A DNA stretch of 64,000 bases from Tetraselmis striata (taxonomy: Eukaryota; Chlorophyta; Chlorodendrophyceae; Chlorodendrales; Chlorodendraceae), in contig VCJN01001523.1 of NCBI GenBank assembly GCA_006384855.1, positions 36,549 through 100,548 on the forward strand, written 5' to 3'. Positions 22,981 to 37,308 of the stretch are shown piece by piece. The translations under genes were made by a program, and so were the position numbers. Each line of letters starts with the position of its first letter. The first letter of the stretch is position 1. Below the pieces are notes generated by a model, which saw nothing but the letters and a program-made list of their open reading frames with translations, was not told the origin of the DNA and ran no database searches.

Positions 22981-23481
22981 ATGGCGTCGGCTCTTCGGCA
23001 GCCAGCCATGGCGCCGGTAAATAGGTCGTCTCGCGCAGGGCGCCGCGGACTCGGCGCCCCTCGTGTTCCGCCCCGCCCGTCCGCGGCCACCCCCAGCGGC
23101 CAGCCGTCGCAGTCGGGCGGTTCCACCCAACGCGCGCGCAGCGCGTCGTCCTCAGCCAACGCTGCGTCCGTCGCCCCGTTGGAGCAGGTCGCCCCCAGCG
23201 GGCCCTACTGCACGGTGCCCCCAATCGAACTACGCCGGGCTCCATTTTTCCAGCGCCTGCTGTGCTGCGCCGGCATCGCGTGCCCGACTGGGTACTCGTA
23301 CGAGGCGCCTCGGCAGTGGGCGGGGCGTGTCGCCTGGGCGACCCCGAGTGGGACCGGCTCGGGGCTGCCGGCGGAGGTGGAGCCGCTTGCCTACTTCACG
23401 GACGGCCCAGGCAGCGAAGTCGAGAAGGCGACGGCCAACGGGCCTCTGTCGTGGTGGCGGTACCAGGGCATTGGGCTGTAG
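22981..23481 (+). CDS. Hypothetical ORF downstream of retroelement 1
   Basis: A 166-codon open frame (MASALRQPAM...). The first 80 residues are Ser/Pro/Arg-rich and likely disordered. A short Cys-containing part follows (LLCCAGIACPTGY) and a tail with WWRYQGIGL. No family is recognised. Its base composition resembles the retroelement ORF, so it could be a gag-like remnant, but it could also be chance in GC-rich DNA. Confidence 0.25.
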   Translation: MASALRQPAMAPVNRSSRAGRRGLGAPRVPPRPSAATPSGQPSQSGGSTQRARSASSSANAASVAPLEQVAPSGPYCTVPPIELRRAPFFQRLLCCAGIACPTGYSYEAPRQWAGRVAWATPSGTGSGLPAEVEPLAYFTDGPGSEVEKATANGPLSWWRYQGIGL

Positions 23482-25095
23482 GAAGGCGCAGTGCCGTATT
23501 GTACACTATCCGGCGCCTTTTGGTGTCAGCGCTCTCGACTAGCCTGAGCGCCTGACCTGCCTGGTCCTCAAGTTGGCGCTCTTTTGATTCGCAATCAGCT
23601 AGCCCCGCAAGTTGTCATTTTTGAAAGCTATTGATAATAGTATCCAAGGGGTTTGGCCTATCTTTAGTGCGTTTTCGTGTAATCTATATAGCATGTTGCC
23701 AGGACTATGGGTGCAAAAAGTTCACGTGCACAGCAGGACACTCGTGAAATGCAGAACGGCAGGCGCGGCATTTTCGTTTGGGCAATATGCAATGATTGAT
23801 CAGTTAGTCGCTGCTGAATGACTGAATGTATTAGTCAGTCTGCCAGATGGGCCGAGACTGCATGCATGATTGACGCTTGCATGGGCAAACTGAAATCACC
23901 TTATGATATATCAGAATTATATATTTCGCGATTACCATGGAAAGCCTCTGAAATATGGCCATGTAGTCGCCATGTTTCCGACTATTCCTGCCTGTTACTA
24001 AAAAACAAACGCCGCCAGTCTGTCTGCCTGCCGTACCATTGATCTGGGCTCATGGGTCCCAACAATAATCATGCATTATTTTGCAGCACGACGAGTTTTA
24101 TTTGTTTGTTATGTATATTTTGTCCTTGCACATTTTGACAAATACTTTCCACACTGTTTGTTTCGACATTTATTGAGGTGAACTATATCCGGGATATCAT
24201 GTATTGTGTGCATTGTGGTGAGCCAGAATGGTATCAGTCGTCAGGCATTCATCTATATGTGTTACGCTTCTTCAGTGTTACCGCCTATGGGCGAATCGCA
24301 GCGAGCATGCCCCCCCCCCCCCCCCCCCCCCCCCAAAACTCCAGCTGTTGTACATCAGGAACACCCCAGCACGAAACAGATATACTGACACATTGCACCT
24401 GGGCTGCTAGGTCTGTAGGCAATGCTCATGGAGTAGACGCAGCTATCACCCGCATTCATTTCGGGGGAGTCACGAGTATGCTTTGCAACCACGAGGGTGC
24501 CACAGTACTGGCGATGCGCATGACTCTCCTCCCCTGAAACCTGGCAATAGATATGTCAGCGGCATGTCCAGTCGTTGCTGAATTTAGGGGCACATGTTTC
24601 CGTCTGGGTAGTGGTGAATCCAATCTGCAATCTCCAATACGCGGGTAAGGAGAAAACAATGTCGTAAGTGCAGTATGAAGATGGCGCAGGGCACAGGCTG
24701 TGGCGCGGGCAACACAGGGGTGCGTTTTGAAGCAGATAGTGCCTGGTTGCGTCCGTGTGGGGCAGCGGGAGATGGAGGGGGTGAGTGAAGCGCAGTGGAG
24801 GCAGTGTACCATGGGCGCTTCTGCGTAGTCTACATGCTGCTGGCGTACTGATACAGGCGTGACCATGGCCGGCGAACTTGCATGCTGGGGGGGCGGCCCA
24901 TGCCATACTAGGTTTTAGGGAAAGGAAGGGGAAAGGGGGGTAATAGAAAGGGGGGGGGGGGGGGGGGCATATGCGCCGGCAGCTTGGGTTTTGCCTGAGG
25001 TGCCTTTGGGCTGCTGCCAAGGGACAGAGCGGCGCGGCGGCTCAGCCAGGCCGCGGCATGCTGCTGCAGCACCCGTGCCGCTGTACTCCGCCGCT
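23482..25095. other. Intergenic region 3' of RAB2
   Basis: No gene seen. Poly-C tract at about 24310-24334 and poly-G at about 24950-24967. Confidence 0.45.
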
Positions 25096-28085
<2,990 letters not shown>

Positions 28086-28886
28086 GATGCGCCGTTTTCT
28101 TGCGGCACGCCGATAGTCTCAAGCTAACAAGCTTCGTGAGAGGCGCTGGATGTCTGTGGTGCGTGCCGGTTCCCGCGGGAAAGGGGCTGGTGGTGGTGGC
28201 GGTGTGATTCGGCGGGCTGTAGGGCTGTGCTTGTGCTGTCCGTGATTCGGCGCGCTGCTGTGCGGTGCGTGCGGACGACGACGAAGCGGCCATCTGCGGT
28301 GCTGTGGTCCGCTCGACGTCTCGACCCGGATCCGGCCGCGCACGTGCGAGCCTTCGGATCTTTATTGCTTTTAAACCCGTACTTGACCGCCCAGCATATC
28401 ATCAGGGCCGCAAGCCGCATATTAAAGCTTTTCTATTCCGGCGTAATTGCGCAGTATTCTTTTACGTACAATAAATAGGGACTGCAAAAAACATTTATGG
28501 TGTAGTCTGCCGTGAAGTCGCTAGCTTGCAACGACGATTGCGCGCGCGGGGAACGAACTCCAGCGCCGTTTAATTCTAGCTGAGGCGGTTCCGCGGACGG
28601 CGCGGGATATCATCCGCGACATCTGCGCCATTCTCTGGACTACTTTGCGTGCATTCTCTGGACGCTCTCCCTGTAACCAAAAAGATAACATCTGCGCCAG
28701 CAGTAGCGACTAGTCATTCGCGCCCGGTGACGTCATAGTTCGACAGCACAGCAACCTTGCTGTTTGCCAGTCAGTCGGGGAAGCGCAGCTAGGGGTGTGA
28801 CCTGCAGCTCTCGCCGCTGATCAGCCCTCGAGAACTGGAAAACGGGCCGCGTAGCCTTCCACCCGAGTCGACAGCTGCTGGCGGCG
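28086..28886. promoter_or_regulatory. Divergent promoter region of RAB2 and PDCD2
   Basis: The 800 bp between the two start codons must hold both promoters. No clear TATA box is seen. A copy of the 'CATTCTCTGGACGC' repeat sits at 28641-28684. Confidence 0.5.
28641..28684 (+). repeat. Dispersed repeat 'CATTCTCTGGACGC' copy 2
   Basis: TGCATTCTCTGGACGCTCTC followed by CCTGTAACCAAAAAG. A second partial ATTCTCTGGAC lies just upstream. Confidence 0.75.
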
Positions 28887-29078
28887 ATGGCGGACTCGGC
28901 GGGCGAGGCGGAGCTCGGGCCGCCGGCGGCGGCGGCGGCGGATGTCGACATGCAGCCGTCCGCCGACGGAAACAGCGGCCAGGAGGAGACGCCACAGGAA
29001 ACAAGAAATGCGGAAGGCGTGGCGGGATCTGATTCCGATGGCCAGAAAGCTACGAGCGATGGAGAGGGAGGGCGGCGG

Positions 29079-29109
<31 letters not shown>

Positions 29110-32100
29110 AGGAAGAGGAGGAGGAGGACGAGGTTCGCGCAACTCTGCCCCGCGTTGAATATAATTTGGGTAAAGGAAAACAAATGGCAAAACAGATTCC
29201 ACCAGGGCGGCAGTTTATGGGGCGCTAGCTATAGGAGTGTCATTCTAGGAGGCCTTGCGTACGGCGGCTATGACACGGTCGGGGCCTCCCTCGGTGGTTG
29301 AGGGATGCATGCCTGCGGGGCGCAGTGGATGCTGGGGTTTGTGGAGCTGGCGGAAGACGCGGCCGACCTGCTGCGGCACCGCTTCCCCAGCAAGCTCGGC
29401 GGGCGGCCGGCGTGGCTGGATCCGCTGCGGCTGCCCTCGCCCGAGCAGCTGACGTGCGGGGCTACCGGCCGCCCGCTGGACTTTCTACTGCAGGTGGGAG
29501 ACAACACACCTGTGCCAACCTTATGCCAGTCAATGCCAGCGCAGCTCATGTTGCTGCCTCTATGCTTACCCAACACGCGTCCAGGCCACATCACATGTCA
29601 AGATAGCATTGCGTACCCCCAGGCCTGGGCCCTCCGTGTCCTCCGAGTGCCAACGCACCGATAAGAACCTGCAACGCTTGCTATCTACAGGAACATTCGC
29701 CCCATGGGTTTGAACTGCATTAGACCCATGGCAGATAGAGCAGGTTCTTGCTCGCAGTATTATTATTATAGCATCGGCACCGGACGCCCAATGACGCCCT
29801 CTGAGTTCCGCCATCCGGGCGTGTCCTGTCGCAGGTGTATGCGCCCGTGGAGACAAATGCGGCAGCCTTCCACCGGACGCTCTTTGTGTTCACCACCCCC
29901 GAGGTGAGGGCCGCCAGGGGCGACCTGCGCCAGGCCATCCCGTGGCGCTCCATCAGCTGGGTGGGAATGCTGACTGAGAAGAGGGGGCAGGAGGGTGGGG
30001 TGGCATAATTAGTTTTGCATGCAGCGGTGCGTCTTCCGGCATCGCAACTGCTGATGGGATGGCTGCGGCCAACTGTGTCCCTGCTACCTCCGACGCAGGG
30101 CGACAGCGTGCACAAGCCGGGCGCGGTGCGTGTACTCCGGTGCCAGCTGCCGCGGGAGAACAGCTTCTACGCGTCGGAGCCGGCCGAGCCCGGCGACCTC
30201 GCGCCTCCCTCGCTGCCGGTGCGGCCAGCCCGCCCGCCCACCCTTGATTGACCGCCAGAAAGGGAGGGGGGGTGTCGGGGAGCGATGTCTGAGGGCGCCT
30301 GATTTGGTGCGTGTGGGGGTCCACAGGTGGAGGAGATGGCGCGCCTGCAGAAGCGGGACCGCTGGCGCTCCGCGGAGGCAGAGGTGGCGGTGGCCGTGGG
30401 GGATGCCCCGGCGGGTACGAGCTGCCGCTTTACTCGCAACCTGCTGTAACATGTGCTGCATACTGGGGGGATAAGGGGATAGGGACAGGGGCACGGGCAT
30501 GAGTGTCTTCAGCATGGCATGATGTGGCATGGCATGGCATGGTATTGCATGACTGTAGCTGTGGGTGTGTCGCCTCATTTTAGTGGTTGCAAACTGCTCC
30601 TGTCCCTCTCTCTGCCGCTATGTACATACATATAAGATGGCATGGCATGGTATGGCATGGCATGGCATGGCATGGAATTGCATGACTGTGGCTGTGGGTG
30701 ATGCCTTTTGTCGCCCCGATGCAGCGGCTGCAATGCGCCCCTCTCCCTCTCTCCATGTATATATATAATATACATATAAGCACACACATGAAAAGTATTC
30801 TTTGGGCTCTTGCAAATATATGTGATTTGACCCCCCCCCCCCCCTGGGGTAGGGAGCGCCCAGGGTGGATTGGGGAACACTCTGTTTTTCAGTATATACC
30901 GCAGATATAGCAGCGCAGCACTACTGATTGTGTTTGTGGCATGGGATAACAGCAATGGAGCAAGTATATGCAGAGACACGTCCGCATGCTACGCTGTTCA
31001 TCCTGGTAGAACCGGTGTTGGGGGTGGAGGGGGGGGGGGGGGGGGGCGAAGGAGGCTGCTGGCCCGAGGCATGGGATGTTCCCCGCCGTGACGCGCTCTC
31101 CTACGTGCGCAGAGCTGGAGGGCGTGCCCATGTGGCCGGAGCGCGAGATCGTCGTGGAGCCCGAGGCGGATGCTGTCGCGGGTGCGACGCAGGATGGCAT
31201 TGACGAGGAGGTCAAGCGGTGCGCCTGCCGCTGGGAGAGGGGAGGGGCGGCGTGCTTGATGGGTTTAGCCCGGCAGGCTGGTGGAGGCAAAGGGGGCGGG
31301 GGGGGGGGGGGGGGGGTGATGAAGGTTGGGGTTGGGAGGGAGGGCGTTTTTGGTATCAGACAGGTTTGACCCCTCTCTTCTGAGAACGGGTGGGAATTAC
31401 TCACATAGGAAAGTAACCATGACGAGCAGCGGCGATGGTGCCGAGCGCGTCCACCTCACCTAAGCTCAAGAGTTGACCACTGCGAGAGGGCGCTTCACTG
31501 CGGGAGCCCGGAAGGCATGTACTGCGACTCGACTTCGGGTGTTGAGGTTTAAAACACCCCCAACGGGGACCCCCCAGCTCCAATTCCTTGCCGTGCGCAT
31601 CGCTACCCGAAAACGTCCCGACTGCAAAGCCAGTGCCAAAACTGATGGAGCTGTCAAGATATCGTTGAGGTGTCCAAAATTTGATCAAAATATTAACGAT
31701 CACTGCATAAGACTGAGATAAGGCGTGCCTTTCCTAAGAAAACTCGACATTGGAAATGAGGGTTTTTTGTACGGTCTTAGAAACCCTACAACCCTTTCAA
31801 CGCCGTGGGTTTTTTGTAGAATGCGAACCGTGGAAAAGTGGTATTTTCAAAAGTAGTGGAATTATCGTTAGCCGCTAGCCACTGGCCGTATTCATTGGGC
31901 AAGGGGGGAAGAGGGGGAGGGGGGGGGGGGGGGGGGCAATCTTAACAAAACAACGAAGAATAATGGGATGAGGGGGCTGTTCGCTCCCTTTTCTGGCTGC
32001 CTCGCTGAGGTCGGCGCTGGCTGCGCAGGCTGATGCGACAGTACAAGGCGCAGAAGGACGCGGGCGAGGCGCTCACGGAGGAGGAGCTGCCTGCGGAAAT

Positions 32101-32785
32101 CATGGACACTGTGGAGGCGAGCGTCACGGACGACCGGCAGCGCTTTGCGGTGCGCCAACCCCCCTTTACCCCCCGGGTCCCACCTGCTCCCCCCCCCCCA
32201 CCACCTCCAAGCCCCACCACCACCAATAACAACAACAAAACAGCTCACCGAGGCATGGTGGATCTGGAAGCGGCAGTCATGCAGTTGCCGGTGAGGCCGG
32301 GCCGGCGGACTCGTTCCGGGCGTTGTCAGATCGGATGTGACGAGTGACGGGTGCGAGCATCGGGTGGACAAAGAGGGCGGGTTTGGGGGGGGTGGGGGTA
32401 ATGGGGGGGGGGGGGGGGGGGGGTCGCTGCGTCTCGGGCTACTGCAGCTGGCGCTCGCTAGACGCCCGAGTATGCCTTAGCTTTGCCGCGTGCCAGTGCC
32501 CATGCGCTCTGGCAGCTGGCGCCTGAACCGCGGAGGAGGCCTGGGGCCCAACTAGGTGGGGGGGGGGGGGGGGGGGGGGGGGAGGCTGTGCTGTAAACAG
32601 AGTTTGGGTCTCCGCGTTATGACTGTATCCAGGGATACCCCCTCCCCACCCCCTCCCCCCTCGGCGCTGAAACCACTGTAACCCAATTCTCTGGTGGGCC
32701 AACAAAGGGGGGGGGGGGGGGGGGGGGGCGCTGTGCACAGCCGCCGTAATGTAAACTTTGGGTCTGCACGTCATGCAAGCGTCGG

Positions 32786-32816
<31 letters not shown>

Positions 32817-34726
32817 ACCCACCTCAAGCCCCTGCGCCAAAAGAGGGGAACTCGATAGTAAAATGATGCCCCCAATGATGCAGCGCAAACACGCCTGGGA
32901 GGTACTGCTGAGATTGCGATTCGCCGTCAATCAAGTTCTTGGCCTTCGAGCGGCCCTTTTCACAGCTTCCGTGCGCAGACTGGCGGCCGCTCCTGTGGCG
33001 TGAGGGTGGATCGGGAGAGCGCAGGTTGCTCGGGGCGGCGGAGGGAATCCGCAGGGGCAGGGGCGGGTCTGTGATGTGGGCAGCCACCTGCAGCTGCGGC
33101 GCATCTGAGAGGTCGGGTGGGGGGGGGGGGGGGGGGGCGACTTGGCGCACTTGGCGCGCCGCTGCAAATGCCGCCCTGCCCTGCCATGCGTCCACCTGAC
33201 CCCCCCCCCCCCCCCCCCCCCCGACCTCGCAACCCCCCCCCCTGCTGGCTCTGCTCCGACTCCCGCGCAGGCGTTCACGGCGCGCGTGGCCGCGGCGCCG
33301 GAGCAGGTGCTGCGCTACTGCTTTGAGGAGGGCGCCCGCCCGCTGTGGCCGCAGGCCGGCAAAGTCCCGCGCCCCGCAGACATCCCGCCCTGCCCCGCGT
33401 GCGGCGGCCCCCGCCGCTTTGAGTTTCAGGTGCCGGGCCTGCTCGTGCACCTACCCCCAAAGGCTGTCTGCCCTGTCTTCCCCTGCGGGCCTCTGGCAGA
33501 GGTGTGCGTGTGCCTGCAGAGGTAGACGTAGATGGTATTTGTATGTATTTGCCTCTGTATGGGTGTTTATGTGCATAGCATGATCTCTTTGGGTTATGCG
33601 CAGCATAGTTTAGAATTGTCCCCCCCCCCCCCCCCCCCGGCCACTGCCGAGAGGGGAAAGTATGCAATGACATTTAGACGTTCAAACCAGATCAGAATGA
33701 ACCAAGGATAGGTGACGTGAGCTGGCAACACCATCAAGGTACATTTTGGAGGCACCCAAGGTGTTGTTTTAAGTAAAATAATCAAAGTAGTGTTTTCAAT
33801 GACTAAAGCAAGTGGTGCGTACAGTGTGTTGTGATGAGTGATTTTATTTGGGGTGAGATGGGGTTGGCGATCGTTTCCATTTCCTTTGTGTTTGTTGTCT
33901 AGCGGGGAATGGGAAGAAGAGGGGCGCCCCAACCCCCTCCAGCTCACGTGCCCCCGCCCCCTGCACCGCCCTCATTGTTGCCGGTCCCCCGCAGATCCTG
34001 CCCCAGCTGCTGCACTTCCTCAACATAGACATCGACGCGGACGCGGAGCGCGTCGACAAGTCGCTCGACTGGTGCGTAGCCGGCTCCCGCCAGCTCGTAG
34101 AGGAACCGCCGATAGTGCGTGGTGGTTCCAGAGCGCAAGTGAACACGCGCGGGCGGACAGATCCGAAACCTCGACACTGCTGTTTCGTTCCAAGGGCTCT
34201 GTCGATCTCATGTGGTACGTAACAGATAATCTCGAGTAGCCTCCGTGTCACCGTCCGATACTCGCAACGACGATTATTACCTCGAGCACCTCGGGATGTA
34301 CTCAGGCACCCACGTGTGGAAAAGGGTGATGTCCCTTAGCCCCCCCCCTCCCCCCCCCCCCCCCCCCCTCTTACGAGACCCATGGGCGTGGCGCGTTTAA
34401 CGGTGCTCTTATCACTGTAGGTATGATCCCGGTGGGTCAGGGCGGACGAACAACCTGAACAGTAGGACCCACCTTTCCGTGATGATATGTGTACGCGCGA
34501 GTCGGCTCCCGGATATGGCCTGGCGGCGGAGGGATCCGCACTTGCCCATTGGCGCTCTCACTTTTGGACCCCCCCCCCCCGCCCTGCCCCGCCCCGCCCG
34601 GGTGTGTCGGGCCGCAGGAGCACCATCGCCATCTACAGCTGCCGAGACAGCTGCAGCCAGGCAGCGCCCGCGGAGGAGGGTGGCAGTGCGTACGTGGAGG
34701 AGTTTGCGTGGGTGCAGCCCGCGTGA
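28887..34726 (+). CDS. PDCD2: PDCD2/TSR4-like protein without MYND finger (10 exons)
   Basis: Homologue of PDCD2/Tsr4, a dedicated chaperone for ribosomal protein uS5 (family knowledge). Exons: 28887-29132, 29326-29493, 29835-29903, 30099-30218, 30327-30414, 31113-31218, 32029-32149, 33271-33429, 33995-34071, 34618-34726; 420 aa. The N-half carries FPSKLGGRPAWL, FLLQVYAPV and QLPRENSFYASEP. The C-half (PDCD2_C) carries EQVLRYCFEEGARPLW, the CPACGG knuckle and SCRDSC near the end. Human PDCD2 has a MYND zinc finger between the halves; no exon for it is found here, as in yeast Tsr4. Exon 1 encodes an acidic Glu-rich leader; its donor (GAG|GTTCGC) is weak, so translation may instead start at the ATG at 29329. 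Introns hold many G/C tracts. Confidence 0.9.
30518..30790 (+). repeat. CATGG microsatellite and local duplication in PDCD2 intron 5
   Basis: Two blocks of GGCAT units, each followed by ATTGCATGACTGT(A/G)GCTGTG and then a CCTCTCTC run leading into ATGTA/TATA sequence, show a tandem duplication of about 130 bp. Confidence 0.75.
32403..33222. repeat. Cluster of six G or C tracts in PDCD2 intron 7
   Basis: G runs near 32403-32423, 32560-32582, 32706-32728 and 33118-33137; C runs near 32791-32816 and 33200-33222. All lie in the 1.1-kb intron between 32149 and 33271. Confidence 0.9.
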
Positions 34727-35054
34727 GGCGCCGCGCCGGGCGGCGTGCGGGCATCCGAGAGTGCCTGGTTCAATGCCGATTTAACGCCCAAAGTGCCGCC
34801 TATCTCGCACTGAAATGCTCATTGTGCGAACCCTGGTCTTGCCATCCTCCACCTTGTTGTCCTTAGGCACGGTATCAATATGGCATTATTTTGCGTCCAT
34901 GTCCTGCGTTCCTTGCCTGCACTTGCTGCATGCACAGCATGGTGGACTGTATCACTGGGGCGCAGGCGGTAGCCCCATCATTGGGTGAAACCATAGGATT
35001 CGTTGATGATTGTGTCGGCATATTGGGGCAATAAAACCCCATACACCCTGTGGA

Positions 35055-35232
35055 TGTGTATGTATAAATATATATATATGTAATATAGATATACATCTGA
35101 CATATATAAATGTATATATATGCATACATCTGTACATGTGTACATCTGTATATATAGAGAAATATGTATATGTATACATATGGATGTATATCTCTCTATA
35201 TACATATATCTATATATATGTATATATATGCT
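35055..35232. repeat. TATA/TACATA-rich microsatellite
   Basis: About 180 bp of imperfect TATATA, TACATA and TGTATA units. Confidence 0.9.
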
Positions 35233-35740
35233 CCGATTACTGGCACGGCAGGCCCCACGATGCATCAGACTTGTTCAGACCAGCAAGAGAAGTGGCAGGG
35301 ACCTGTAGTATAGTCGTCGCATTAGTTGGTTTCCCGCGTCACAATATAGCTATCATTATCATGCTGCTGTTATTCATTATTTCGCACATTGCACAATGGA
35401 TTATTCCACGCATACCGCACCCATTTTCTGACGCAACGTTTTCCGATTATTATTATTATCATTTATATGTTGTAGCACATATAAATAATGAATGGCGCCG
35501 GTGTTGCCGCATCGCTGGCTCCTTGACGTACGCTCCGGGGGAGGACCGCCCATATTATGCAAGATGAACCGAGAGTGCCGCCCTGAAGGCTCGAGGCCAC
35601 CGGCCGGACCGTGAGAGCTCAGTCGTCACTGCACATTAATTACATGAGCTAGCAGCAGAAGGCGATATGAGGAAATCACCAAAAAAGGACAATCAGAAAG
35701 GTCCTCGACAACGACTGCATATTCGTATGTACCGGTACTG

Positions 35741-35803
35741 TCTTGTTGTGTTGTTTTTCTAATTCTGGGGAACTGCCCCTTTTTGTAATTCACACCGGTA
35801 CTG
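35741..35803 (+). repeat. Solo retroelement-1 tail
   Basis: Shares TTCTAATTCTGGGGAACTGC and TTTTTGTAATTCACACC with 21546-21604, without the ORF: a 5'-truncated insertion. Confidence 0.75.
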
Positions 35804-36698
35804 TCTCATCTCGTAACAAAGACAACGCAGCATAATTCGGTACTTGAATGAGGACCTGAAAAATGGGCGGCCGACGCGCGGATAGGCTGGCTGGTCCCAG
35901 CTCGCCCAGGCCGTCTGTCCGGATTACGAGTACCTGTACCCGTAATAATACCGGCAAACCTTTTGTCCCGGGCGAGCTTTACTTGTACTGTTGCCGCCCT
36001 GAAGATGCGCCCAATCAGCAGTACCAAACAGCAGTACGCACGCCGCTTGCTGTGCCTTCAGTGTGTCAGCTGACTGCTTGTGAGCGGCTGCGCTCCTTAG
36101 TTGCGGCAATGCACACTGCCATTTGAGTTGATTCACAATTCACAAGGTCGGGCTATTTTGGTGGCCCCTCTGCCACAGCACTTCCAATGCGCGAGTGTCA
36201 CCACATGCGAGTACAGCAAAACACCCCAGGAGGTGTGCGGCCTGTTTTTGAAATCCAGCAGCCACACGGATGTGCAGGTCTGTCCGCCACAAAAGCCCCG
36301 ATGCACCTTGTTTCCTTTCCAGCTGTTGATAAAAATATTACATCACGAACACAATAGGCTCCAGACGGCTTCATCCGAGTCGATTTCAGGCCGAATGGAT
36401 ATATTCACCTCTTCCTAAACACCTACACGCCTATCCAAATAAAATGGTGCAATGGGGTAGCTACAGATGTTGCACCATCGCGCAAGGTTCGCGGTTCTGG
36501 AATGTTGGGTAATACGGACTGAGGGAGGGGTGGCCACGGGGGAGGGGGGAGGGGTGTCCGATTGAGGATTTATACTTGCTTGCGCTCCAGCAACACCACA
36601 TCACCCGCCATTGCCAGGGTACTTGTACCCTTGTCCTGGACTCTCGTCTCGCCTTGCGGCGTCTCGGCCCGTGGCGTGCAGCGCGCTGCCGCGCCGCG

Positions 36699-37270
36699 CT
36701 AGAGCAGGTTGGCCAGCGGCACGCCGCCGCCCCGCGCCTCCACCTTGTGGTGAAAGCTGAAGGTGGCGTCGCCCTTGTCGCTGTAGCGGCGGATCACCGA
36801 GCTGGCGACCCCCACCGCGGCGTCGCGCGCCCTCGCGCTTGCGGGTCCACTCGTCCGCTGGGCGCACAGGCACAGCATGGTGGGCGTGTCAGGATGTCAC
36901 GGCACGACAATGGGTACCGTTCTCGGGGGGAGGAGGGATCATACCGGCATGCGTATACACCGCTGTAGTTGTATCATTTCTTAGCACACCATATATACAG
37001 TCCTCTATATACACCTAATGTACAGTACGCGTAGTTAATCCTGAGTGGACGGTCCATACTTGTGAATGTCTACCGCACCATAGAACTTGGCCTGCAGGTG
37101 CCGGAGGATCCACACCATCCAAACGATCCAAACGATGAAGTGGATTATAACGTCTGCTCGGAGTTTTCCGTATACAGCTGTGGTGGTGCATTTATAGCAA
37201 AGTCGATGCCGAAGCAGTACTTCCCTGTTTCCCAAGGAATACCACCTCCTGCCGTGGAGGAGGGCTCATG

Positions 37271-37308
<38 letters not shown>

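Larger units (their letters stand above)
34727..36698. other. Intergenic region between PDCD2 and the MscS-like gene
   Basis: The two genes converge here. The region holds an AT microsatellite, a solo retroelement tail and, near 35968, a GTCCCGGGCGAGCTTTACTT match to the SINE tail. No gene seen. Confidence 0.5.

Noticed and set aside
32400-33250. Long poly-Gly or poly-Pro reading frames
   Set aside because: They are translations of G or C runs inside PDCD2 introns and are not conserved proteins.
36601-36873. Minus-strand 90-codon frame (PVRPADEWTRKREGARRRGGG...) as a separate gene
   Set aside because: Its start is exon 17 of the MscS-like gene; the rest is the wrong frame after the 2-nt shift.
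37035-37235. Hydrophobic minus-strand frame (VIIHFIVWIVWMVWIL) as an extra MscS-like exon
   Set aside because: Exons 16 and 17 join in phase without it, family members have no membrane segment there, and it arises from an ATCCAAACG repeat.
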